A stretch of DNA of 64,000 bases from Burkholderiaceae bacterium. Lineage in GTDB: Bacteria > Pseudomonadota > Gammaproteobacteria > Burkholderiales > Burkholderiaceae_C. This document shows positions 52,855-61,246 of the stretch, piece by piece. Location of the stretch: assembly GCA_016790515.1 (NCBI GenBank), contig JAEUOY010000116.1:1-64000 (forward strand). Reading direction: 5' to 3'. Position numbers and translations under genes: made by a program. How positions within the stretch are numbered: position 1 is the first letter of the stretch; every line of letters begins with the position of its first letter. Below the pieces are notes generated by a model, which saw only the letters and a program-made list of their open reading frames with translations, had not been told where the DNA came from and did not search any database.

Positions 52855-54675
52855 TCAGTTCGGCAGCGCGAAGACCGTCAGCGAACCGCCCAGCTCGGTG
52901 TACTGGTTCAGTTCACGGTAGCCGCCCACCGCACCCAGCCCGTCGGTATCCTTCTCGAGGCCCGCGGCCATGCCGATGCCGGCCCAGCCGCCGATGCCCG
53001 AGAACACGCCGATGTACTGCTTGCCCTTGTGCTCGTAGCTGAAGACATTGCCGATGATGCCCGAGGGCGTCTTGAACTTGAACAGTTCCTTGGAAATGTC
53101 CTTCTTGTCGACGCACTTCAGGTAACCCTCGAGCGTGCCATAGCACGACAGCCCGCCCGCGGTGTTGAGCGCGCCGGACCAGACCGAGAACTTCTCGGGC
53201 TTGCTCTGCACGATCTTGCCGGTGCCGGCATCCCAGGTGATGTAGTTGCCCATGCCGCCGTGGCTGCCCGGAGCCGGGAACATCGACAGCGTCGCACCGA
53301 CGTACGGCTGGCCCGCGGTGTACTCGACCTTGAACGGCTCGTAGTCCATGCAGACATGGTTGGTCGGCACGTAGAACAGCTTGGTCTCGGGGTCGAACGC
53401 GGCCGGCTGCTGGTCCTTGCTGCCCAACGCCGCCGGGCAGATGCCCTTGGTGTTGACGTCAGGACCGTTCTGCGCGGTGGAGTACTTGCTCACCACCTGC
53501 GGGCGGCCGGTCTTCATGTCGACGTGGGTGGCCCAGTTGACCTTCGGGTCGTACTTCTCGGCCACCAGCAGCGCGCCGTTGGTGCGATCCATCGTGTAGG
53601 CGAAGCCATTGCGGTCGAAGTGCACCAGCGCCTTGGTCGGCTTGCCCTTGACGTTGATGTCGGCCAGGATCATCTCGTTGATGCCGTCGAAGTCCCATTC
53701 GTCGAACGGCGTCATCTGGTAGACCCACTTGGCCATGCCGGTGTCGACGTCGCGCGCGAAGATGGTCATCGACCACTTGTTGTCGCCGGGGCGCTGCGCC
53801 GGGTTCCAGGTCGACGGGTTGCCGGTCCCGTAGTACATCAGGTTCAGCGCCTTGTCGTAGCTGTACCAGCCCCAGGTGGTGCCGCCGCCGATCTTCCACT
53901 GGTCGCCCTTCCAGGTCTTCAGCGACGAGTCCTTGCCCACCGGCTTGAGCGCGCCGTCGGTCCAGGTCATCGTCTTGTCGGGGTCCATCAGCATCTCGTT
54001 GTCGGGCCCGACGCTGTAGCCCTTCCAGGCCAGCTTGCCGTCCGACAGGTTGTAGGCCGCGATGAAGCCGCGCACGCCCCACTCGCCGCCGGAGATGCCG
54101 GTGATGACCTTGTCCTTGAAGATGTGCGGCGCGTTGGTGTTGACGGCCCCCAGCTTCGGGTCGCCGTTCTTGACCGACCAGAGCAGCTTGCCGGTCTTGG
54201 CGTCGAGCGCGATCAGGTTGCTGTCGGCCTGCTGCAGGATGACCTTGCCCTCGGCATAGGCCAGGCCGCGGTTGACGGTGTCGCAGCACATCTGCGGGAT
54301 CACCGCCGGGTCCTGCTTCGGCTCGTACTTCCAGAGGATCTTCTGCGTGTCCAGATCGACCGCGAAGACCTTGTTCGGGAACGGCGAGTGCAGGAACATC
54401 TTGCCGTCGATCACCAGCGGCGAGCCCTCGTGGCCGCGCAGCACGCCGGTGGAGAAGGTCCACGCGACCTGCATCTTGCCGACGTTGCCGGTGTTGATCT
54501 GCTTGAGCTGGCTGTAGCGCTGGTTGAACATGTCGCCAGCCTGCATCGCCCAGTTCTTGGGGTTCGCGATGTTCTTCTCGACATCGGCGTTGGCCGACAC
54601 GACGCCAGGCGCGGCCGCAAGCGCCAGCGCCAGCTGCGACCACAGCAGCCGCCCGGAATACCTTGAAAGTCGCAT
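52855..54675 (-). CDS. xoxF: lanthanide-dependent methanol dehydrogenase XoxF
   Basis: A 606-residue PQQ propeller dehydrogenase with a signal peptide (about residues 1-29). The vicinal disulphide is Cys130-Cys131 in [21 protein letters not shown] carries the catalytic Asp328 and, two residues on, Asp330, the lanthanide-coordinating residue that marks Xox enzymes (MxaF has Ala). Other metal ligands are in GGEWG (Glu198) and TGNPSTWN (Asn286). GGAG lies 7 bases before ATG 54675. It oxidises methanol (perhaps on to formate) in the periplasm. Confidence 0.97.
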   Translation of the reverse strand: MRLSRYSGRLLWSQLALALAAAPGVVSANADVEKNIANPKNWAMQAGDMFNQRYSQLKQINTGNVGKMQVAWTFSTGVLRGHEGSPLVIDGKMFLHSPFPNKVFAVDLDTQKILWKYEPKQDPAVIPQMCCDTVNRGLAYAEGKVILQQADSNLIALDAKTGKLLWSVKNGDPKLGAVNTNAPHIFKDKVITGISGGEWGVRGFIAAYNLSDGKLAWKGYSVGPDNEMLMDPDKTMTWTDGALKPVGKDSSLKTWKGDQWKIGGGTTWGWYSYDKALNLMYYGTGNPSTWNPAQRPGDNKWSMTIFARDVDTGMAKWVYQMTPFDEWDFDGINEMILADINVKGKPTKALVHFDRNGFAYTMDRTNGALLVAEKYDPKVNWATHVDMKTGRPQVVSKYSTAQNGPDVNTKGICPAALGSKDQQPAAFDPETKLFYVPTNHVCMDYEPFKVEYTAGQPYVGATLSMFPAPGSHGGMGNYITWDAGTGKIVQSKPEKFSVWSGALNTAGGLSCYGTLEGYLKCVDKKDISKELFKFKTPSGIIGNVFSYEHKGKQYIGVFSGIGGWAGIGMAAGLEKDTDGLGAVGGYRELNQYTELGGSLTVFALPN

Positions 54676-54769
54676 CGAAGTCTCCTTGTGAGTTGACCGG
54701 CGTCTGGCCTGGCGGCAGGTCGACCTCGACCGGCTCGCCACGGCCTCGAATACGCGGCACCGGCGCCTC

Positions 54770-54785
54770 TGCAATTCCTGCGCCC
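54770..54785 (-). promoter_or_regulatory. candidate sigma-54 promoter for xoxF
   Basis: On the minus strand: GGGCGC-AGGAA-TTGCA. The -12 half is full consensus and the -24 half matches 4 of 6, with the GG-N10-GC spacing kept. The predicted start near 54759 gives a leader of about 84 bases before the xoxF ATG. Confidence 0.35.
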
Positions 54786-54952
54786 GGCACTGCGACGCCG
54801 GGTCCGACCGGGCCGATCGAAGCGCCGGCCCGGGTGCCGGCGGCGGGCGCCACCGCGCGCCCGGGCAGCGCGCGCACGCCTGGGGCCAGGGGCCATCCAG
54901 GCGCTGGATTTCGTGCTGCCGGGCGGCCTTCGCGGGACCGATCCACGAAGTC

Positions 54953-54974
54953 CAGGGAACACCCTCTCAGGGAA
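54953..54974. repeat. CAGGGAA direct repeat in the xoxF control region
   Basis: Two identical CAGGGAA heptamers are 15 bp apart (54953-54959 and 54968-54974), about one and a half helix turns. They lie about 180-200 bp upstream of the xoxF -12 site. Tandem half-sites like these suit a response regulator or enhancer-binding protein. Confidence 0.4.
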
Positions 54975-55064
54975 AATACGGGTCGGCGGGCGGGCGCGGC
55001 GCGGGGTCCGATCGCGCTGGTCCGGGGCAGCGACGCGCCGGCCGAACAAGATGCGCCGAAACTG

Positions 55065-55080
55065 TGGCATCTGCCTCGCA
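55065..55080 (+). promoter_or_regulatory. candidate sigma-54 promoter for mxaRSACKL
   Basis: TGGCAT-CTGCC-TCGCA: 5 of 6 at -24 and 4 of 5 at -12, with GG and GC 10 bp apart. The predicted start near 55091 gives a leader of about 109 bases to the mxaR ATG. Confidence 0.35.
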
Positions 55081-55160
55081 ACAGAGTGTCTCGGGCGATG
55101 CACGGCCGCTGTTGCCCACGCGGCGGGTCGGTATCGGCGTGGCTCTTGCTTGCCGATGGC

Positions 55161-55187
55161 GCCGTCACCGCCGTCACCGCCGTCAAC
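55161..55187. repeat. three tandem 9-bp units before mxaR
   Basis: GCCGTCACC, GCCGTCACC and GCCGTCAAC follow each other directly and end 12 bp before the mxaR ATG. They would change leader length, or add whole Ala-Val-Thr units if translation starts upstream at TTG 55146, so copy number could vary without a frameshift. Confidence 0.6.
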
Positions 55188-55199
55188 GCCTGGAGGACC

Positions 55200-56222
55200 A
55201 TGGAGAACAAGGACGCGCTGCTGGCCGACTGGCGCGCGCGCGCGCTGGCGTTGGAGGCCGAGGTGGCGCGCGTGGTGATCGGCCAGGACAAGGTGATCCG
55301 GCTCGTCAACACCGCGATCTTCGCCCGCGGGCATGTGCTGCTGCAGGGCGACGTCGGGGTCGGCAAGACCACCCTGCTGCGCGCCTTCGCCCATGTGCTG
55401 GGCGGGCAGTACGCGCGCACCGAGGGCACCGTCGACCTGATGCCGGCCGACCTGACCTACTACACCTACATCACCGACGAGGGCCGGCCGGCCGTGGCGC
55501 CGGGGCCGCTGATCGCGCCGGGCGAGGCACTGGCGATCTTCTTCTTCAACGAGATCAACCGCGCCCGGCCGCAGGTGCACGCGCTGCTGCTGCGGGTGAT
55601 GGCCGAGCGCAGCGTGTCAGCGTTCAACCGCGAGTGGCGGTTCCCGCACCTGCTGGTGTTTGCCGACCGCAACCGGGTCGAGCGCGAGGAGACCTTCGAG
55701 ATCTCGTCGGCCGCGCGCGACCGTTTCATGATGGAGGTGACGCTGGACCTGCCGGCCGACGACGATCTGCGCCGCGCGCTGCTGTTCGCCCCGCGCTTCC
55801 ACGACACCGATGCGCTGGTCGCCGGCCTGCGGCCGGCGCTGGTCGACCACCGCGAGCTCAACGCCGTGGCGGCACAGCTGCAGCGCGAGGTGCAGGCCTC
55901 GCCGGCGCTGCAGCAGTACGCGCTGGCGCTGTGGCGCGCCACCATCGAGCCGGCGCGCTTCGGCGTGCGGCTCAGCGACGTCGACACCGCCGGGCTGATG
56001 CTGGCCGGCGCCAGCCCGCGCGGCATGGCGATGCTGGTGCGCGCGGCGCGGGTCGCCGCCTGGCTGGACGGCCGCGGCTACGTCACCCCCGAGGACCTGC
56101 AGGCGGTGTTCAGCGAGACCATCGGCCACCGGCTGTGCTTCCAGCCGGTGCACGAGCTGCGGCGGCACGAGTTCGCGGCGCCGCTGATGCGCGCCATTCT
56201 CGGCGCCGTCGCGGCGCCCTGA
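55200..56222 (+). CDS. mxaR: MoxR-type AAA+ ATPase, MxaR-like
   Basis: A 340-residue MoxR ATPase. Walker A is LQGDVGVGKTTLL near residue 45, Walker B is IFFFNEINRARPQVHALLL, and sensor/arginine motifs are in SSAARDRFMMEV. The C-terminal lid has ASPRGMAMLVRAARVAAWLDGRGYVTPEDL. It pairs with DUF58 and vWA proteins as a chaperone module for cofactor or metal insertion into methanol dehydrogenase. GGAGG is only 3 bases before ATG 55200; an in-frame TTG 55146 is an alternative start. Confidence 0.92.
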   Translation: MENKDALLADWRARALALEAEVARVVIGQDKVIRLVNTAIFARGHVLLQGDVGVGKTTLLRAFAHVLGGQYARTEGTVDLMPADLTYYTYITDEGRPAVAPGPLIAPGEALAIFFFNEINRARPQVHALLLRVMAERSVSAFNREWRFPHLLVFADRNRVEREETFEISSAARDRFMMEVTLDLPADDDLRRALLFAPRFHDTDALVAGLRPALVDHRELNAVAAQLQREVQASPALQQYALALWRATIEPARFGVRLSDVDTAGLMLAGASPRGMAMLVRAARVAAWLDGRGYVTPEDLQAVFSETIGHRLCFQPVHELRRHEFAAPLMRAILGAVAAP

Positions 56223-56225
56223 GGC

Positions 56226-57071
56226 ATGGCCGCGGTGCGCGAGGTCCACTACCGGCTGCCCGGCCTGGCCGCCGGCGCGCTGCCGGGTGCGCACCGCAGC
56301 GGCCGCGGCGAGGGCGGCTTCGAGTACCGCGGCCCCTTGCCGCTGGCGCGCGCACGCGACCTGCGCCGGCTCGACCTGCGCTCCAGCCTGCGCGACCCGT
56401 TCGGCCAATGGACGGTGCGCCAGTACAGCCAGCGCCTGTCGGTGCCGGTGCTGCTGGTGGCCGATGTCTCGGCGTCGATGGCCTTCGACGGCCGGCCGCC
56501 ACGCCAGGAGGTGCTGGCCGACTTCACCGAGAGCCTGGCGGCCTCGGCCTGGCGCAACGGCGACGGCTTCGGCTTCGTGGCCTGCGACGAGCAGGTCCGC
56601 CAGGACCTGCTGCTGCCGCCCGGCCGCCAGCGCGGTGCCGGCGCCGCGCTGGCGGCGCGGCTGCGCGGCCTGGTGCTGTCGGGCCGGTCGTCGCAGGGCC
56701 TGCGCGAGGCCTGGCGCTGGCTGCCGCAGCGCCGGTCGCTGGTGTTCCTGGTCAGCGACTTCCACTTGCCCGAGGCCGAGCTGCGCGCGGTGCTGGCCAG
56801 CCTGGCGCTGCACGCGCTGGTGCCGGTGGTGCTGTGGCAGGCGCAGGAGGCCGGGCCCGAGGCGCGGCGCGGCCTGCTCGACCTGGTCGATCCGGAAACC
56901 GGCCGCCGCCAGTGGCTGTGGTGGCGGCCGGCGCTGCGCCAGCAGATGATCGAGCGGCAGCAGGGCCTTCGCGAGCGGCTGCGCCTGCTGTTCGCCGGCC
57001 AGCGCCTGCGGCCGCTGTTCATCGAAGGGGCCTTCGATGCCGACGCCGTGACGCGGCACTTCCTGTCATGA
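56226..57071 (+). CDS. mxaS: DUF58 protein, MxaS-like
   Basis: A 281-residue DUF58 protein with a degenerate von Willebrand A fold: DLRSSLRDPFGQWTVRQYSQRLSVPVLLVADVSASMAFDG and LVFLVSDFHLPE. DUF58 proteins work with MoxR ATPases. It starts 3 bp after mxaR and overlaps mxaA by 4 bp. Confidence 0.9.
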   Translation: MAAVREVHYRLPGLAAGALPGAHRSGRGEGGFEYRGPLPLARARDLRRLDLRSSLRDPFGQWTVRQYSQRLSVPVLLVADVSASMAFDGRPPRQEVLADFTESLAASAWRNGDGFGFVACDEQVRQDLLLPPGRQRGAGAALAARLRGLVLSGRSSQGLREAWRWLPQRRSLVFLVSDFHLPEAELRAVLASLALHALVPVVLWQAQEAGPEARRGLLDLVDPETGRRQWLWWRPALRQQMIERQQGLRERLRLLFAGQRLRPLFIEGAFDADAVTRHFLS

Positions 57072-57979
57072 GGCGCCTGGCCGCGGGCCTGGCCGCCGTG
57101 CTGGGCGGCGCGGCGGCGGCGGAGCCGCTGCAGCTGCAGGCCCACCACCAGGAGCCGCGCGCCTACGGCTACCAGGTCGGCGACGTGCTGCAGCGCGAGC
57201 TGCTGATCGACGTGCCCGACGGTCTGGCGCTCGACGAGGCCTCGCTGCCGCACCCCGGCGGCCGCGGCCAGGCGATCGAGCTGCGCCGCGTGCAGTGGCG
57301 CAGCGAGCCCCAGCGCGGCGGTCAACGCCAGACCCTGCTGCTGCACTACCAGGTCTTCCTCGCACCGCGCGAGGTGCGCACGCTGGAGATCGCGCCGATC
57401 ACGCTGCACTACACCGGCGCCGTGGCCGGCGGCGCCGCCAGGCCGCAGTCGCTGCGCATCGACGCCTGGCCGGTGACGGTGGCGCCGCTGCTGCCGCTGG
57501 CGGTGTCGCCGCGCCGGGGCCTGGGCGACCTGCAGCCCGACCTGCCGCCGCCGGCGATCGACACCGCGGCGATCCGCCAGCGGCTGCAGGGGTGGGCGCT
57601 GCTGGCGCTGCTGCTGGGCGGCTGGCTGGCGGCCGTGCGCTGGGCCTGGCCGGCCTGGCTGCGCCGGCACCGGCCGTTCGGCCGCGCCTGGGCGCTGCTG
57701 CGCGAGCTGCCCGATGCGCCCGACAGCGCCCGCTGGCGCGAGGCCTGCCGGGTGCTGCACCGGGCGCTCGACGAGACGGCCGGCGCAGTGATGTTCGAAG
57801 CCGGGCTGGCCGGCTGGATCGACCGCCGCCCGGCCTGGGCGCCGCTGCGTGCCGATCTGGCGCTGTTCCTGCAGCGCTCGCGCGAAACCTTCTTTGCGGT
57901 CGGCGCCGGGCCCGTGCACGATGGCGCCTGGCTGCGCGCGCTGGCACGCCGCTGCTGCGAGGTCGAACGTGGGCTTTGA
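57068..57979 (+). CDS. mxaA: MxaA-like methanol oxidation protein
   Basis: A 303-residue protein: signal peptide (RRLAAGLAAVLGGAAAA), a periplasmic part with VGDVLQRELLIDVPDG and LLHYQVFLAPREVRTLEIAPITLHY, a membrane helix at about 175-198 (WALLALLLGGWLAAVRW), then a cytoplasmic domain. In Methylobacterium, mxaA, mxaK and mxaL are needed for calcium insertion into MxaFI. No MxaF is encoded in the window. Confidence 0.87.
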   Translation: MRRLAAGLAAVLGGAAAAEPLQLQAHHQEPRAYGYQVGDVLQRELLIDVPDGLALDEASLPHPGGRGQAIELRRVQWRSEPQRGGQRQTLLLHYQVFLAPREVRTLEIAPITLHYTGAVAGGAARPQSLRIDAWPVTVAPLLPLAVSPRRGLGDLQPDLPPPAIDTAAIRQRLQGWALLALLLGGWLAAVRWAWPAWLRRHRPFGRAWALLRELPDAPDSARWREACRVLHRALDETAGAVMFEAGLAGWIDRRPAWAPLRADLALFLQRSRETFFAVGAGPVHDGAWLRALARRCCEVERGL

Positions 57980-59009
57980 CGAGCCGGGGTTGCTGTGGCT
58001 GCTGCCGCTGGCGCTGCTGCCGCTGCGCGCGCGTGGCGGCGCGGCGCTGGCCAACACCTGGCTGGCAGGCCAGCCGGCCGACCGGCCGTCGCGCCTGCTG
58101 GCCGCGGGCTTGCTGGCCGCCGAGGTGCTGGCGCTGGCCGCGCTGATCGTCGCCGCCGCCGGTCCGCACCGGCCCGAGCACCAGGTTCGGCGGGTCGGGC
58201 AGGGGGCCGAGATCGTGCTGGTGCTCGACCGCAGCCGCAGCATGGACCAGGGCTTCGGCCGCAGCAAGCCGCCGCCGGAGGTCCGCGGCACCGGCCCCGA
58301 GGCGCTGAGCTACTACTTCAGCCAGACGCCCGGCCGGCTGCGCGAGAGCAAGGGCCAGGTGGCCCGCGGGCTGCTGACCGACTTCAGTGCCCGGCGGCCG
58401 GACGACCGCTTCGCGCTGGTGGTGTTCAGCGCGCTGCCGATCCGCGTGCACGGTTTCACCGGCCACCATGAGGTGGTGCAGGCCGCGATCGCCGCGACGC
58501 AGGTCGGCCGGGGCCTGTCGGAGACCCACATCGGCCACGCGCTGGAGGCGGCGCTGGCGATGTTCGAGGGCCGGCCCTACACCGGTTCGCGCATCGTGAT
58601 GCTGGTGTCCGACGGCGGCGACCGGCTCGACACCGAGACCCGCGAACTGCTGGCGCGGCAGCTGCAGCGCCAGCGGGCGTCGCTGGTCTGGCTGTACCTG
58701 CGCTCGGCCAACAGCCCGGGTCTGACGCCGGCCGAGGGTGATGCGGCCGAAGCCGCCGACACCGTTCCGGAGCTGCTGCTGCACCGCTACTTCCAGTCGC
58801 TGGGCACGCCGTACCGGGCCTACGAGGCCGGCGACCCGGAAGCCCTGGCCCGCGCGATCGCCGACATCGACCGCCAGGAGAAGCTGCCGATCGTCTACCA
58901 GGACCTGGTGCCGCGCGACGACCTGGTCCCCTGGGGCCAGGCGCTGGCGCTGGCCTGCGTGCTGGCTCTGCTGGCGGCCGGCCGGCTGGAGATCCGGCGA
59001 TGGCGCTGA
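57969..59009 (+). CDS. mxaC: MxaC-like vWA-domain membrane protein
   Basis: A 346-residue protein with two N-terminal membrane helices (about 6-20 and 42-63), a von Willebrand A domain with MIDAS motif VLVLDRSRSMDQG, LVVFSALPIRVHGF and MLVSDGGDRL, and a C-terminal helix (ALALACVLALLAAG). The start is GTG 57969, overlapping mxaA by 11 bp. Its stop overlaps mxaK by 10 bp. Confidence 0.88.
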   Translation: MGFDEPGLLWLLPLALLPLRARGGAALANTWLAGQPADRPSRLLAAGLLAAEVLALAALIVAAAGPHRPEHQVRRVGQGAEIVLVLDRSRSMDQGFGRSKPPPEVRGTGPEALSYYFSQTPGRLRESKGQVARGLLTDFSARRPDDRFALVVFSALPIRVHGFTGHHEVVQAAIAATQVGRGLSETHIGHALEAALAMFEGRPYTGSRIVMLVSDGGDRLDTETRELLARQLQRQRASLVWLYLRSANSPGLTPAEGDAAEAADTVPELLLHRYFQSLGTPYRAYEAGDPEALARAIADIDRQEKLPIVYQDLVPRDDLVPWGQALALACVLALLAAGRLEIRRWR

Positions 59010-59635
59010 GGGCGCTGCTGCTGTCGCGCCGCAGCCAGCGCCGGGCTCTGGCGGCGCTGGCGCTGCTGGCCGCCGCGGCGGGGGTCGACGCGCTGCAGTG
59101 GTGGCGCATCGAGCGCTGGAACGCGCAGATCGCTGCCGTCACGGCCGCTGCCGACGTGGTGTTGCCCGCGGCGCCAGCGGGGTCAGCGGCGTCGCTTGCC
59201 GCCAGCTCGGCGGTTTCGCCCTGGGGCGAAGACGCCGCGAGAGGGCAGCCGGCGCTGCGCTTTGCCCAGGCCCATGCGCTGGCCGGGCGCGGCCAGGTCG
59301 ACGCCGCGCTGGGCCAGTACGGCCTGGTGCCGGCCGACACCGCCGTGGGCCGTGCCGCGCGCTTCAACGGCGCCAACCTGCTGCTGCGCCAGGGCATCGA
59401 GCTGCAGCGCAGCAACCAGCCCGGGCAGGCGCTGGCGCTGATCGAACTGGCCAAGGAGGGCTACCGCGAGCTGCTGCGGCAGGACCCGGCCAACTGGCCG
59501 GCGCGCTACAACCTCGAGCGGGCGCAGCGTCTGGTGCCCGACCCGGAGGAGGGCGACGACGAGCCGGCCGTCGCGCCGCAGGCCGCCGAGCGCGCCGCGA
59601 CGACGATGCGGGGCTACTCGCCGGGCCTGCCGTGA
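59000..59635 (+). CDS. mxaK: MxaK-like protein
   Basis: A 211-residue membrane-anchored protein: an N-terminal hydrophobic helix (LAALALLAAAAGVDAL) followed by TPR-like helices (ALAGRGQVDAALGQYGLV, NGANLLLRQGIELQRSNQPGQALALIELAKEGYRELL). MxaK is needed for active methanol dehydrogenase in Methylobacterium. It overlaps mxaC by 10 bp and mxaL by 4 bp. Confidence 0.86.
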   Translation: MALRALLLSRRSQRRALAALALLAAAAGVDALQWWRIERWNAQIAAVTAAADVVLPAAPAGSAASLAASSAVSPWGEDAARGQPALRFAQAHALAGRGQVDAALGQYGLVPADTAVGRAARFNGANLLLRQGIELQRSNQPGQALALIELAKEGYRELLRQDPANWPARYNLERAQRLVPDPEEGDDEPAVAPQAAERAATTMRGYSPGLP

Positions 59636-60645
59636 GGCCCGCGCTGCCGCCGCCGCGGCAGGCGCTGCTGGCGCTGGCCGCACTGTCGCTGGTGGCCGGC
59701 TGGCTGGCCCCCGACTTCAGCTGGCCGCGGCCGCGGCCGCACCTGGTGGTGGTGATCGACATCACCCAGAGCATGAACGTGGTCGACCAGCCGCTGCAGG
59801 CGCAGCCGGGCGCCGAGCCCTTGTCGCGGCTGGCGGCGGCCAGGCAGGCGCTGCGCCAGGGGCTCGACCGGCTGCCCTGCGGTTCGCGGCTGGGTTGGGC
59901 GATCTTCACCGAGTACCGCAGCTACCTGCTGCTGCAGCCGGTGGAGGTCTGTGCGCACCGCGGCGAACTGCGCGACACGCTGGCCGGCGTCGACGGCCGC
60001 ATGGCCTGGTCGGGCGGCAGCGAAGTGGCCAAGGGCCTGCACAGCGCGATCGACCTCTCGCGCAAGCTGCCGGGACGGCCGGCGATCGTCTTCGTCACCG
60101 ACGGTCACGAGGCGCCGCCGCTGAATCCCAGGCACCGGCCGCGCTTCGACGACACGCCGGGCGAAGTGCCCGGGCTGATCGTCGGCGTCGGCGGCAACCT
60201 GCCGGCGGCCATCCCGAAGCTCGATCCGCGCGGCCGGCCGCTGGGGCCGTGGGCGGCCGACGAGGTGCTGCAGACCGACCCGCGCAGCCGCGGCCGTGGC
60301 GCCGGCGTGGCCGCCGAATTGATGGTCGAGGGCGATGGCCCGCCGGCGGCGGTCGGCCTGGGGGCCACGCCGGGCAGCGAGCACCTGTCGTCGCTGCGCG
60401 AGCCTTACCTGCGGCTGCTGGCCGGCGAGAACGGCCTTGCTTACCACCGGCTGCGCCAGGCCGACGAGCTGGCCGCCGCGATGCTGTCGCCGGCGCTGGC
60501 GCAGCCGGTCGCGGTGCCCCTGGCCGGCCGCGGCCTGCTCGGCGCCCTGGCGCTGGCGCTGCTTTTGCTGCGCGTGCTGCCCTGGCCCGCGCTGCAGCGC
60601 AGGCTGGCGGGGTGGCCGGACCTGCCGATTCGCCTGCGCCCCTAG
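59632..60645 (+). CDS. mxaL: MxaL-like vWA-domain membrane protein
   Basis: A 337-residue protein with an N-terminal helix (ALLALAALSLVAGWL), a von Willebrand A domain with MIDAS VVVIDITQSMNVVD, GWAIFTEYRSYLLLQPVEVC and VFVTDGHEAPPLN, and a C-terminal helix (LGALALALLLLRVLP). The start is GTG 59632, overlapping mxaK as GTGA. It ends the mxaRSACKL operon. Confidence 0.88.
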   Translation: MRPALPPPRQALLALAALSLVAGWLAPDFSWPRPRPHLVVVIDITQSMNVVDQPLQAQPGAEPLSRLAAARQALRQGLDRLPCGSRLGWAIFTEYRSYLLLQPVEVCAHRGELRDTLAGVDGRMAWSGGSEVAKGLHSAIDLSRKLPGRPAIVFVTDGHEAPPLNPRHRPRFDDTPGEVPGLIVGVGGNLPAAIPKLDPRGRPLGPWAADEVLQTDPRSRGRGAGVAAELMVEGDGPPAAVGLGATPGSEHLSSLREPYLRLLAGENGLAYHRLRQADELAAAMLSPALAQPVAVPLAGRGLLGALALALLLLRVLPWPALQRRLAGWPDLPIRLRP

Positions 60646-60668
60646 GGTTTGCGAGCAGCCGGCTTGAC

Positions 60669-60714
60669 TTGCATCAGCCGCAGCGCCGGACAGATAATCA
60701 ACCGACCGGTTGGT
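60669..60714 (+). promoter_or_regulatory. paa promoter with a TetR/PaaR-type operator
   Basis: A -35-like TTGCAT (60669-60674), 18 bp, and a -10-like GATAAT (60693-60698) are followed by ACCGACCGGTTGGT (60701-60714), a near palindrome of the kind bound by TetR-type PaaR repressors in proteobacteria. A repressor there would block the start site of the paa operon, with phenylacetyl-CoA the expected inducer. Confidence 0.6.
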
Positions 60715-60754
60715 CGAAATTGTTTGATCCAACGCAACCCAGGATTCCAGGTCC

Positions 60755-61207
60755 ATGTCAGCATCAACCGCGGCCGAAGCCGCGCAGCAACTCGCCGAAC
60801 GCGTGCGCGACGCGATGTGGGTCGGCGATCACGCGACCAAGATGCTCGGGATGGAGATCACCGAGGTCGGACCCGGCCGTGCGGTGATCCGGATGGCCGT
60901 GCGGACCGACATGCTCAACGGCCATGCGATCTGCCATGGCGGGCTGATCACGACGCTGGCCGACTCGGCCTTCGCCTTCGCCTGCAACAGCTACAACGAG
61001 CTGACCGTGGCCTCGGGCTTCACCGTCGACCTGCTGGCGCCGGGCCGGCTCGGCGACCTGCTGACTGCCACCGCGAGGGAGGTGTCCAAGGCCGGCCGCA
61101 CCGGCGTCTACGACATCGAGGTCAGCAACCAGCGCGGTGAGCGGGTCGCGGTGTTCCGCGGCCGCAGCCACACGATGCGCGGCAAGCCGGTGATCCCGCC
61201 CACCTGA
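60755..61207 (+). CDS. paaI: hydroxyphenylacetyl-CoA thioesterase PaaI
   Basis: A 150-residue hotdog-fold thioesterase: MLNGHAICHGGLITTLADSAFAFACNSYN is the family core with the catalytic Asp. It removes CoA from dead-end products of phenylacetate degradation. It is the first gene of the paa operon here, 40 bp after the operator. Confidence 0.95.
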   Translation: MSASTAAEAAQQLAERVRDAMWVGDHATKMLGMEITEVGPGRAVIRMAVRTDMLNGHAICHGGLITTLADSAFAFACNSYNELTVASGFTVDLLAPGRLGDLLTATAREVSKAGRTGVYDIEVSNQRGERVAVFRGRSHTMRGKPVIPPT

Positions 61208-61246
61208 TCAGCGACGTCTCGTTCAACGTCCAGGAGCCCCCTGCCC

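Larger units (their letters stand above)
54676..55199. other. 524-bp divergent control region, xoxF / mxaR
   Basis: I see no gene here; long open frames across it lack codon bias of the flanking genes. It holds a minus-strand sigma-54-like site (54770-54785), a plus-strand one (55065-55080), a direct repeat (CAGGGAA x2, 54953-54974), an ACA-N3-TGT motif (55081-55089) and three 9-bp tandem units (55161-55187). It is large for this compact region, which suggests complex control. Confidence 0.6.

Noticed and set aside
54663..55199. N-terminal extension of the mxaR frame back to 54663
   Set aside because: The extension is Pro/Arg/Gly-rich, overlaps the xoxF start and contains the likely control elements; MoxR proteins begin close to ATG 55200.
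60664..60669. TTGACT as the -35 element of the paa promoter
   Set aside because: It would be 23 bp from the GATAAT -10; TTGCAT at 60669 gives an 18-bp spacer and was preferred.
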